A DNA stretch of 5,125 bases from Methylococcaceae bacterium (GCA_022616595.1 JAKEEL010000013.1:1-5125), one strand, 5' to 3'. Positions 1-4,643 are shown, numbered from the stretch's first letter. Program-made: numbers and translations. The notes: a model not told the origin generated them from the sequence alone.

Positions 1-410
1 CGGGCGATTTCCTGGAGCTTGCGCCTGGTAAATGGCAGAGGAACCGCCTTCATTTCTTCCGCATCAATCCGCGACCAGACCGCGTGGCAATGCCTGCGGC
101 CTTCCTTTTCATGGAAGACGATGGCGCGGGGCTGGCCGGAAAGGCTAAGCCGCTCTTCGACCCGATCAATCGCGTCCTCAAATGCGGCAATTGGCACGCT
201 TTCATTGGGAGGAGGGTTCAGGCTTAAAGAGAACAAATATTGCCTGCACCGCGTGGCGCGGCTGATGGCATAGGCTTCATTCAGCGCCGCCGCGAGGTCT
301 TCCGAGGCGAACCCCCGGATTTCATGGACCTCGACATGGTCGTTTTCTTCCTTGAGCAAGTGAAGGGCGAGATTTTTGGCTCCGCCGCGCTGATTGCCAA
401 CCAGGATCAT
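1..410 (-). CDS. Relaxase / mobilization nuclease, MobA/VirD2 type (N-terminal part, runs off left edge)
   Basis: A DNA strand transferase of this family nicks the origin of transfer and leads the strand into the recipient. The first 136 residues are visible; the rest lies beyond the left edge. The start is an ATG with GGAGGG six bases upstream, overlapping the mobC stop as ATGA, so the two are translationally coupled. Residues 5-10 (GNQRGG) and 26-34 (VEVHEIRGF) are typical of a relaxase branch of Pfam PF03432. The metal-binding motif is clear at residues 100-115, with His100, His107 and His109 in HEKEGRRHCHAVWSRI. No tyrosine occurs before residue 47; by eye, His17 sits where RP4 TraI and RSF1010 MobA carry the nicking tyrosine. 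Family assignment is firm. Whether the gene is intact cannot be judged from this window. Confidence 0.88.
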   Translation of the reverse strand, partial: MILVGNQRGGAKNLALHLLKEENDHVEVHEIRGFASEDLAAALNEAYAISRATRCRQYLFSLSLNPPPNESVPIAAFEDAIDRVEERLSLSGQPRAIVFHEKEGRRHCHAVWSRIDAEEMKAVPLPFTRRKLQEIA

Positions 411-859
411 GCACCGCCCTCCGGCTTGAGGCCGAGGGCCGCAATCAACATCTCCCGCATCTGGGCGATGGCCCGGCACGCTTCCTGAAGTTCGCCAACA
501 ACGGACTCAGAAAAATCGAGCGTGCCGATATTGGCCGCCTTTGCCAGTTGGTTCATGTTGGAGGCCAGCCGGGAGCGGCCAAGTTCCGACAAGACAAGCG
601 CCAGCTTTTGATGATCTAGGCCGGGGCGCCGGACAGGGCGGCGCTTTTTGGTATCCTGACCAAAAAGACATGACCGGATATAGGCTCCGAGCGGCTGGCT
701 TCCTGCCTGTTCATTCAACCGGGCACGTTCGTCCGCCGACAGGCGTAGGGAAAAGGGCGACGCGGAGTTTTGCTTGACCCGGTTTGTTTCCCGCGAAGCC
801 GATTTGCCGAATATTTCCGAAATCTCTGAGGCGGTTTGCGCTTGACGTTCCAGGCTCAT
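407..859 (-). CDS. mobC: MobC-like relaxosome accessory protein
   Basis: 150 residues. Proteins of this family (Pfam PF05713) bind near the nick site and help open oriT for the relaxase. Residues 36-66 (SLRLSADERARL, then GAYIRSCLF) look like a ribbon-helix-helix DNA-binding unit. Residues 93-110, LGRSRLASNMNQLAKAAN, match the family signature of the form LG+IGNNLNQLA+..N. The rest is predicted helical, ending in a Gly-rich tail. The start ATG has GAGGTGG just upstream and overlaps the stop of the small upstream ORF as ATGA; its own stop overlaps the relaxase start the same way. Three genes chained by 4-base overlaps indicate one mobilization operon read leftwards. The symbol is by family likeness only. 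Confidence 0.82.
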   Translation of the reverse strand: MSLERQAQTASEISEIFGKSASRETNRVKQNSASPFSLRLSADERARLNEQAGSQPLGAYIRSCLFGQDTKKRRPVRRPGLDHQKLALVLSELGRSRLASNMNQLAKAANIGTLDFSESVVGELQEACRAIAQMREMLIAALGLKPEGGA

Positions 860-963
860 GGCGCCACCTCATCAAAATGAGGCGCAAGCCGTTCTAAATA
901 AGCGTTCCAGTCCTCCAGAGTTTCAAACAGGCGGTTCGATGTTTCTCCATCGAGGCGCGCCAT
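856..963 (-). CDS. Small ORF (35 aa) at head of mob operon, possibly the 3' part of a frame-broken gene
   Basis: Reads MARLDGETSNRLFETLEDWN and continues to a stop overlapping the mobC start as ATGA. I recognise no family. It is acidic and helix-like, and the overlap argues that it is really translated. The ATG follows GGGGGGGGG-ACAAC, so the G run would serve as Shine-Dalgarno. An in-frame ATG at 990 gives a 44-residue version reading through the run. A different frame starts at the ATG at 1060 (MDRLAHVQNERLGILKIVLP, with GGGGTG upstream) and enters the run out of phase. Removing one G joins it to this ORF as a 67-residue protein. The true gene may thus be 1060-856 with a slipped, phase-variable or miscalled homopolymer. 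Confidence 0.45.
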   Translation of the reverse strand: MARLDGETSNRLFETLEDWNAYLERLAPHFDEVAP

Positions 964-968
964 GTTGT

Positions 969-977
969 CCCCCCCCC
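969..977 (-). repeat. G9 homopolymer (C9 on the plus strand) before the mob operon ORF
   Basis: Nine consecutive G on the minus strand end five bases before the ATG at 963. It is the longest homopolymer I noticed in the window. It overlaps the ribosome-binding position of the 35-residue ORF and separates two reading frames that would be continuous with eight G. Poly-G tracts of this length are prone to slippage in replication and to sequencing error. Confidence 0.85.
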
Positions 978-1060
978 GATAAATCCGCATAGAGCTTGAA
1001 AGGTAGAACTATTTTCAAGATTCCAAGCCTTTCGTTTTGCACATGGGCTAACCGGTCCAT

Positions 1061-1284
1061 AGCGGGCACCCCGGTTAAACTCCCGGTGCCGGACCGGCTA
1101 GGCTGGTCGAAATGTTCGCGAATCTTGATCGGTGCCATATTCGCGGTCCGAGAAGGTGCGCGCTGCATACCCTGCGCGGTACGAGGTTGGCGTCGGGGGG
1201 TCTGTTCGCACGGCGGAACGTGTCCGTGGTATCCCTGATCGTCATCCGATCCTGAATAATATACGGACTCTGGCTGGAAAATTC
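1061..1284. other. Non-coding stretch upstream of mob operon; candidate oriT region
   Basis: No convincing gene lies here. On the minus strand an open frame from 1168 continues into the small mob ORF region, but its first part has no good ribosome-binding site and no recognisable family. An imperfect 17-bp palindrome, GACCGGCTAGGCTGGTC, lies at 1092-1108. At 1249-1254 the plus strand reads ATCCTG, preceded by G and followed by A, which resembles the core of the IncP-type nick region (YATCCTG/Y) but misses both flanking pyrimidines. Location next to mobC is the main reason to suspect oriT. The right end must also hold the promoter of the gene starting at 1285; TAATAT at 1257-1262 is a possible -10 box without a clear -35. 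Confidence 0.25.
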
Positions 1285-1713
1285 ATGCACACTCGAACCC
1301 TCCTCATAACCATCGCGTTGCTGGCCGCTTTCTCGCCGGTGAATGCGGATCCGCTGGATTCCGACGATTCGCTCAAGCATCGGATTCTCGGTACATGGCG
1401 CGGAGAATATGAATGGAATGACCAAAGCCATCCCGGCAGATGGATCAAGGCGCGGAGCACGGATCATTACCAAGGCGGTTTGTTGCTGGTCGGAAGCGTC
1501 GATTACGAATATCCGGACCGGAAAGACAATGTAAGCTACGAAGCCCGATGGAATATCATCGACGGTTACTTAGTGATCGAAATCACTCAATCCAGCAGTG
1601 GCTACCTCAAATCCGGTACCAAGACCCGGGACAAAATCCTGTCGTTGTCAGATCGAAAAATGGAATTACTGGCCGACGACGGGAAGATTGTCGTATTGCA
1701 AAGATCGGACTGA
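1285..1713 (+). CDS. Exported small protein, lipocalin-like fold suspected
   Basis: 142 residues. The start is chosen because it begins a classic signal peptide: MHTRTLLITIALLAAFSPVNA, a basic start plus a hydrophobic core, with likely signal peptidase I cleavage after VNA at residue 21. A longer frame opens at 1132, but its extra residues are unlike protein. The mature part is about 121 residues and predicted rich in beta strands. ILGTWRGEY at 34-42 resembles the GxW strand that opens lipocalin-like domains, and alternating hydrophobic strands follow (GLLLVGSVDYEY, YLVIEITQ, KMELLADDGKIVVLQR). There are no cysteines and no catalytic motif. The ribosome-binding site is weak (TGGAAA). The function is unknown; a periplasmic binding or stress role would be an inference from fold only. 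It stands alone between the mob operon and the next operon. Confidence 0.72.
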   Translation: MHTRTLLITIALLAAFSPVNADPLDSDDSLKHRILGTWRGEYEWNDQSHPGRWIKARSTDHYQGGLLLVGSVDYEYPDRKDNVSYEARWNIIDGYLVIEITQSSSGYLKSGTKTRDKILSLSDRKMELLADDGKIVVLQRSD

Positions 1714-1769
1714 ACGGGGATTATTGGCAGCGTGTCATTGAAAGGCCGCATGCCTCGCCGAATCCCCGT
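1714..1769. repeat. Perfect 9-bp inverted repeat after the exported-protein gene
   Basis: ACGGGGATT at 1714-1722 is mirrored exactly by AATCCCCGT at 1761-1769. Inside the 38-base loop, AGGC (1743-1746) and GCCT (1752-1755) can form a second small stem. It begins right after the stop codon at 1713, so it may be a structured 3' end protecting or ending the transcript. No T run follows, so it is not a standard intrinsic terminator. Confidence 0.4.
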
Positions 1770-2047
1770 GGTATATCTGGGCCGAAACGTCCCTGTCGAG
1801 GAAACCCGGCGGCATTCGCTCCGGACAGAAATTGTTTGCCACCTTCGGCGCTCACGTATTGCTGTTCGAACGAACCATCCTTATCATAATCGAGGCTTGA
1901 ATGTTCGCATACCGGAACACGGGCATTGCATCTTCGAAGGCATGATTCAGGAAACGACTGCTTATTTCCAAAAACGATTTTTGCTGTTTTAATAAAGCCT
2001 GAAGTTTTTATCCTGTATTTGAACGGCTCGAATGAGTAGGAGGAGAA
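1714..2047. other. 334-bp intergenic stretch without a convincing gene
   Basis: Open frames exist on both strands, but none looks like a known protein and most overlap the next gene antisense. The left end holds the inverted repeat at 1714-1769. The right end (about 1970-2030) is AT-rich compared with its surroundings and is the likely place for the promoter of the operon starting at 2048. Candidate boxes such as TTGCTG at 1981 and TATCCT at 2009 are not well spaced, so I call no promoter. I looked for a fluoride riboswitch (crcB motif) and saw none. Confidence 0.5.
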
Positions 2048-2329
2048 ATGGCGACGGACGTTGATCCGATTGTCGGGAACTGGTATCAGCGGCTGGACAA
2101 AGGCCAGGAGTTTGAAGTCGTCGCGTTCGACGAAGAAGACGGTATCGTGGAAATTCAACATGCCGACGGCAATCGCGAGGACCTTGATATCGACTCGTGG
2201 TACGCGCTTGAACTCGAAGCCATCGACAGTCCCGATGAATATGCCGAAGAAACCTTGGACGATAGTGATGTGGATGAGATCGAATACGATGAGTCCGACA
2301 TCGATGAAGAAGATTGGGACGAGTCCTGA
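2048..2329 (+). CDS. Small acidic DUF6763-like protein
   Basis: 93 residues, preceded by a very strong Shine-Dalgarno (AGGAGGAG at 2038-2045). Residues 8-59 form a compact beta-rich domain: IVGNWYQRLDKGQEFEVVAF, a turn DEEDG, VEIQHADG and DLDIDSWYALEL. This pattern of a short GNWY opening, a GxxFEVVAxDE strand and an (V/I)EIQxxDG strand fits the gammaproteobacterial family I know as DUF6763, whose function is unknown. The tail from residue 61 is extremely acidic, with 19 Asp/Glu in the last 33 residues and two Trp/Tyr anchors (Y80, W90), and is probably disordered. It is the first gene of a same-strand run with a 38-bp gap to the next. The domain name is from memory and moderately sure; that it is a real gene is very likely. 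Confidence 0.8.
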   Translation: MATDVDPIVGNWYQRLDKGQEFEVVAFDEEDGIVEIQHADGNREDLDIDSWYALELEAIDSPDEYAEETLDDSDVDEIEYDESDIDEEDWDES

Positions 2330-2367
2330 AACGGCGTGCATCCGTCACCGCATCCCGAGGCCGACCA

Positions 2368-2937
2368 ATGACGAAATTCACCCTGTTCCGTTCGGCGCTG
2401 GCCGCCTCGATTTTTTTAGGACTGCCCTGGAATGTTTATTCAGAAGACGAAGGAGTGGCCATGACCCTGCAATTGTTGTCGCCGGTATTCTCCGAGCACG
2501 GTGAAATTCCCGAACGCTACACCTGCGACGGGGCAGACTTGTCCCCGGCGTTGAACTGGACCGGTATCCCGGAAGGCGCGAAAAGCCTGGTTTTGATCGT
2601 CGATGATCCGGACGCCCCGGATCCGGCCGCGCCGAAGATGACCTGGGTTCATTGGGTGCTCTACAATATTCCGGTGACTTCGTCCGGGCTTGCCGAAGGC
2701 GTCCGTTCCGAGGATCTTCCGCAAGGGACCCTCGAAGGCCTGAATGATTGGCGACGAACCGGCTACGGCGGCCCGTGCCCGCCCGTGGGCAGACACCGCT
2801 ATTTCCATAAGCTCTACGCGCTCGATATCGGGCTGCCCGAACTGCGGAAACCGAGCAAGATTCAATTGGAAAGAGCGATGGACGGCCATGTGCTCGAAAT
2901 GTCCGAACTGGTCGGAACCTACCTGCGCAAACGCTGA
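2368..2937 (+). CDS. YbhB/YbcL family (PEBP-like) protein
   Basis: 189 residues. The family is the bacterial counterpart of Raf kinase inhibitor/phosphatidylethanolamine-binding proteins; its cellular task in bacteria is poorly known. Key elements are YTCDGADLSPALNW (51-64), IVDDPDAP (77-84), the WVHWVLYNIP segment (93-102) and GYGGPCPPVGRHRYFHKLYA (132-151), the anion-binding pocket signatures of the family. The chosen ATG has GAGG seven bases upstream and starts a hydrophobic leader (FTLFRSALAASIFLGLPWNV) that may export the protein, as in YbcL. A second ATG at 2461 has a better ribosome-binding site and would give a leaderless 158-residue form, the length of cytoplasmic YbhB. Family assignment is firm; the compartment is uncertain. 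It lies 38 bp after the acidic-protein gene and 39 bp before crcB, probably in one operon. Confidence 0.9.
   Translation: MTKFTLFRSALAASIFLGLPWNVYSEDEGVAMTLQLLSPVFSEHGEIPERYTCDGADLSPALNWTGIPEGAKSLVLIVDDPDAPDPAAPKMTWVHWVLYNIPVTSSGLAEGVRSEDLPQGTLEGLNDWRRTGYGGPCPPVGRHRYFHKLYALDIGLPELRKPSKIQLERAMDGHVLEMSELVGTYLRKR
2449..2463 (+). promoter_or_regulatory. Strong internal Shine-Dalgarno and ATG inside the YbhB/YbcL gene
   Basis: GAAGGAG at 2449-2455 stands five bases before the in-frame ATG at 2461-2463. It is a better match to the anti-Shine-Dalgarno than the GAGG of the upstream start. Starting here removes the leader and yields a protein beginning MTLQLLSPVF, just where the conserved domain starts. 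Confidence 0.5.
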
Positions 2938-2976
2938 TCCGGGAGTCTTCCGAAAACGTATTCGATTCAGGATGGC

Positions 2977-3684
2977 ATGAAAGAGATCATCGTGATTGCG
3001 TTGGGTGGATCGGCTGGTGCCGTGGCGCGCTTTCTGGTGGCCAACGGTATTTATGCCTGGCTGGGCCGCGGCTTTCCGCATGGCACTCTGTTCGTGAACG
3101 TGTCCGGCTCATTCCTGATGGGCTTTCTCACCGAATTGATGCTGCAAAGGTTCACGTTCGCGCCCGAATATCGGGCCGCCATCCTGGTCGGGTTTCTTGG
3201 TGCCTATACCACGTTTTCCGCGTTCGCGCTGGAGACCTTGTACCTGTTCGAGCAGGGCAATCTTCAGAAAGCGGTCCTGAACGTTTTTCTGAGCGCGGTC
3301 CTGTGCCTGGCGGCGGTCTGGATCGGATTGGTGATGGGGCGGAAGCTGTTCGCGGATGACCTTTATCCCTGGCTGGGACATGATTTTCCCTATTCCGGAC
3401 TGCTGGTTGGTCTCGTGCTGATGTTCCTGCTCGCGACACTTTTCCAAGTCGCAGGCCAGGCAGTGAAGCTGGAGCCAGGTCACCGGGCGATAGCCCTGAT
3501 CACGCTTCTCGGGGTGGTTACCCTGCTGTCCAGTGTGTGGGTGGTTTCCAAGCTGAGTGCAAGCCAACCGGAGATCCACGGCTTGTTGAGCATTTTCGCG
3601 ATCAACGCTCTGTTCGGAGCGGTGGCGGTTTGGGTGGGCGCATTGGCCGGAGACTGGTTATGGCGTATCGGGAAATCACGGTAG
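2977..3684 (+). CDS. crcB: CrcB/Fluc fluoride channel, fused double-length form
   Basis: 235 residues; ordinary CrcB is about 125. CrcB/Fluc proteins are small membrane channels that let fluoride leave the cytoplasm and work as antiparallel dimers. Residues 1-125 are a full unit with four membrane segments: GGSAGAVARF with Arg18, GTLFVNVSGSFLMGF with Asn41, GFLGAYTTFSAFALE with Phe80 and Phe83, and LNVFLSAVLCLAAVWIGLVM. Residues 126-235 add three more membrane segments (about 139-160, 171-192, 203-226). This extra half aligns with the first at an offset of 104 residues (WLGRGFP/WLGHDFP, YRAAIL/HRAIAL, AVWIGLVMG/AVWVGALAG) but lacks the pore residues. The ribosome-binding site is AGGATGG. The gene overlaps the DUF190 gene by 25 bp. 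Channel identity is firm; whether the second half supports transport is open. Confidence 0.92.
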   Translation: MKEIIVIALGGSAGAVARFLVANGIYAWLGRGFPHGTLFVNVSGSFLMGFLTELMLQRFTFAPEYRAAILVGFLGAYTTFSAFALETLYLFEQGNLQKAVLNVFLSAVLCLAAVWIGLVMGRKLFADDLYPWLGHDFPYSGLLVGLVLMFLLATLFQVAGQAVKLEPGHRAIALITLLGVVTLLSSVWVVSKLSASQPEIHGLLSIFAINALFGAVAVWVGALAGDWLWRIGKSR

Positions 3685-3971
3685 CGCGAATCTATATCCG
3701 CGAGGCGGAGCATTTGCTTGCAGACATCCTGAAATTCTTGCACGACGAGGAGAAAGTCGCCGGCGCTGTCGTTCTGCGCGGGGTAGCCGGCTTCAGCACC
3801 GACGGGATAATCCGGACTGCTTCGCTGATCGATCTCTCGCTGGATCTACCCCTGGTGGTTGAATTCTATGACCTGCCGGAAAGGGTGGACGCGGCGCTCG
3901 AAAAATTGGCCCGCCGCATGAAATTACCTCATGTTGTTTGTTGGCCGGCCCGTCAGTGGTGTCCGGCGTAG
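3660..3971 (+). CDS. DUF190 family protein, partner of CrcB
   Basis: 103 residues. The family (Pfam PF02641) is small, cytoplasmic and thought to have a PII-like ferredoxin fold; it often stands beside crcB, so a helper or regulatory role in fluoride export is inferred. Visible signatures are ITVARIYIREAEH (6-18), VVLRGVAGFSTDGIIRTASL (37-56) and LSLDLPLVVEFYDLPERVDA (59-78), ending HVVCWPARQW. The start ATG lies inside the end of crcB with GGAG seven bases upstream, indicating translational coupling. The last residues (about 99-103) are suspicious, because from 3941 the same DNA also encodes a P-type ATPase piece in another frame. The original 3' end may therefore have been replaced, but the domain itself is essentially complete. 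Confidence 0.86.
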   Translation: MAYREITVARIYIREAEHLLADILKFLHDEEKVAGAVVLRGVAGFSTDGIIRTASLIDLSLDLPLVVEFYDLPERVDAALEKLARRMKLPHVVCWPARQWCPA

Positions 3972-4126
3972 GCAGGGCCGTGGTCTTTGCGACCGGGATG
4001 CACACCGAATTCGGAAAGATCGCCCATCTGACCCAAACCGCAAGCAAAGGCGTTTCGCCGCTGCGAATGGAAAGCGTGCGCCTGAGCCACATCATCGCCT
4101 TGTTCGCGCTGACCTTGGGCGTGCTC
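3938..4126 (+). pseudogene. Fragment of a cation-transporting P-type ATPase
   Basis: From 3941 the plus strand reads LAGPSVVSGVGRAVVFATGM, then HTEFGKIAHLTQTASKG and LSHIIALFALTLGVL. This is the actuator-domain end and the start of the following membrane helix of a calcium/proton-type E1-E2 ATPase; intact members read close to GTSVVSGxGxAVVxxTGxxTEFGKIA. Only 62 residues survive out of about 900. The phosphorylation motif DKTGT, the ATP site and most helices are absent, and similarity stops abruptly after GVL at 4126. There is no proper start: the frame opens inside the end of the DUF190 gene. The frame stays open to 4516, but that part is antisense to the OsmC and adaptor remnants. It is a relic, not a working pump. 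Confidence 0.75.
3943..3950. other. GGCCGGCC palindrome at the DUF190/ATPase junction
   Basis: An 8-bp perfect palindrome sits exactly where the DUF190 reading frame (WPARQ) and the ATPase frame (LAGPSV) overlap. It marks the probable breakpoint that joined the two genes. Confidence 0.45.
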
Positions 4127-4146
4127 GACATCGGCGCGGATCTTGA

Positions 4147-4309
4147 TCAATGTGGACTCTTCCTCCGGGCCGCTTTGGCCTTTTCCACGAGAACCCGCTG
4201 TTCGGTTTCATCGAGCACCGCAAGCAGTTGGCCTGTCTGTACCGCATCGCGGGCATCCGCATGCAATGCGATCAGTTTTGGTCACTTCGAAGCCGATTTT
4301 GGATACCAC
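4147..4309 (-). pseudogene. Frameshifted fragment of a periplasmic adaptor (HlyD/MFP) lipoyl-like domain
   Basis: On the minus strand 4281-4147 reads LIALHADARDAVQTGQLLAV, then LDETEQRVLVEKAKAARRK and a stop. This is the pattern of the barrel-sandwich (biotinyl-lipoyl-like) domain of efflux adaptor proteins, of the form xVDxGDxVxxGQLLAxLD followed by the start of the helical hairpin. The strand just before it (VVSKIGFEVTK) is in another frame, the one carrying the OsmC remnant. Removing one A of the AAAA run (TTTT at 4276-4279) makes the two continuous as FEVTKLIALHAD. Only about 55 residues remain, with no start and no membrane-proximal part. The call rests on motif pattern alone; other lipoyl-type proteins are possible. 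Confidence 0.5.
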
Positions 4310-4549
4310 CTTGATTTCGGCACTGAGCGTACGGTGGACCGGACAGTGGTTGGCGATCTCCAGCAGGCGTGTGCGTTCCTCGTCGCTCAGATCGCCTTCG
4401 AGCGTGATCTCGCGGATGATTTCGTCGACCTTGCCTTCCTGTGTTTCACAGTCCGAGCAGTCCTCCGCATGGATTTTACGATGAGAAAGCCGCACCCGTA
4501 CGCGCGCGAGCGGTAGACCCTTCATCTCGGCGTACATGCGCAAGGTCAT
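4208..4549 (-). pseudogene. OsmC-family protein, C-terminal fragment
   Basis: OsmC/Ohr proteins reduce organic peroxides with two cysteines. The visible part starts MTLRMYAEMKGLPLARVRVR and runs through HRKIHAEDCSDCETQEGKVD (23-42), REITLEGDLSDEERTRLLEI (46-65) and CPVHRTLSAEIK (69-80), the standard C-terminal half including the second conserved Cys69. Just upstream in frame the codons read Cys-Thr-Ala before the Met, matching the family's (G)ACTAMTLRMYA with the first cysteine at 4558-4556, but a stop lies four codons beyond. The protein is thus cut at its first catalytic cysteine and has lost the N-terminal half. After K80 the frame runs into the adaptor remnant and ends in an unrelated tail. 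No ribosome-binding site was seen; probably not functional. Confidence 0.78.
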
Positions 4550-4570
4550 GGCCGTGCACTCGAATTTTTA

Positions 4571-4599
4571 TTGGTCGGTGCCGAATCAGGTTATAAAAT
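4571..4599 (+). promoter_or_regulatory. Candidate sigma70 promoter for metH
   Basis: TTGGTC at 4571-4576 and TAAAAT at 4594-4599 are separated by 17 bases, the ideal spacing. The -10 matches five of six positions and the -35 three of six. Transcription would start near 4606, leaving a leader of about 38 bases. The stretch lies between the OsmC fragment, read away from it, and metH, where a metH promoter is needed. Confidence 0.42.
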
Positions 4600-4625
4600 G
4601 CTATGTTTTTACGGCGCCGATTTTA

Positions 4626-4639
4626 CGAATCCCGATTCG
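4626..4639. promoter_or_regulatory. 14-bp inverted repeat just before metH
   Basis: CGAATC-CC-GATTCG is a perfect 6-bp inverted repeat with a 2-bp centre, ending four bases before the metH ATG and downstream of the candidate promoter. It could be an operator or a small mRNA hairpin hiding the ribosome-binding region. It resembles the MetR pattern TGAA-N5-TTCA only loosely, with spacing six and no flanking T/A, so I do not name a regulator. Confidence 0.3.
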
Positions 4640-4643
4640 AAGC

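Noticed and set aside
1132..1284. N-terminal extension of the exported-protein frame
   Set aside because: It would bury the clear signal peptide in the middle of the protein, and its residues are Arg/Gly-rich and unlike any leader.
1732..1992. Plus-strand 86-residue open frame in the intergenic stretch
   Set aside because: No ribosome-binding site, low-complexity Arg/His-rich composition and no family resemblance; likely chance.
2009..2016. TATCCTGT, a perfect match to the IncP-like nick pattern
   Set aside because: About 1 kb from the mob genes, beyond another gene and without an adjacent inverted repeat; an 8-base match is expected by chance.
1721..2341. Minus-strand 206-residue frame with an EF-hand-like DYDKDGSFEQQY loop
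   Set aside because: Most of it is antisense to the acidic DUF6763-like gene, whose Asp/Glu codons give an open opposite frame. The loop lacks the acidic residue at position 12, and no calcium-binding context was seen.
2938..2976. Possible fluoride riboswitch before crcB
   Set aside because: The gap is only 39 bp and contains no crcB-motif core or pseudoknot pairing; the gap before 2048 was also checked and nothing was seen.
2440..3081. Minus-strand 213-residue frame
   Set aside because: Antisense shadow of the YbhB/YbcL gene and the start of crcB; the plus strand carries the recognisable families.
4127..4516. Continuation of the ATPase fragment frame as a 192-residue protein
   Set aside because: After GVL at 4126 the residues lose ATPase character, and the DNA is antisense to the OsmC and adaptor remnants.
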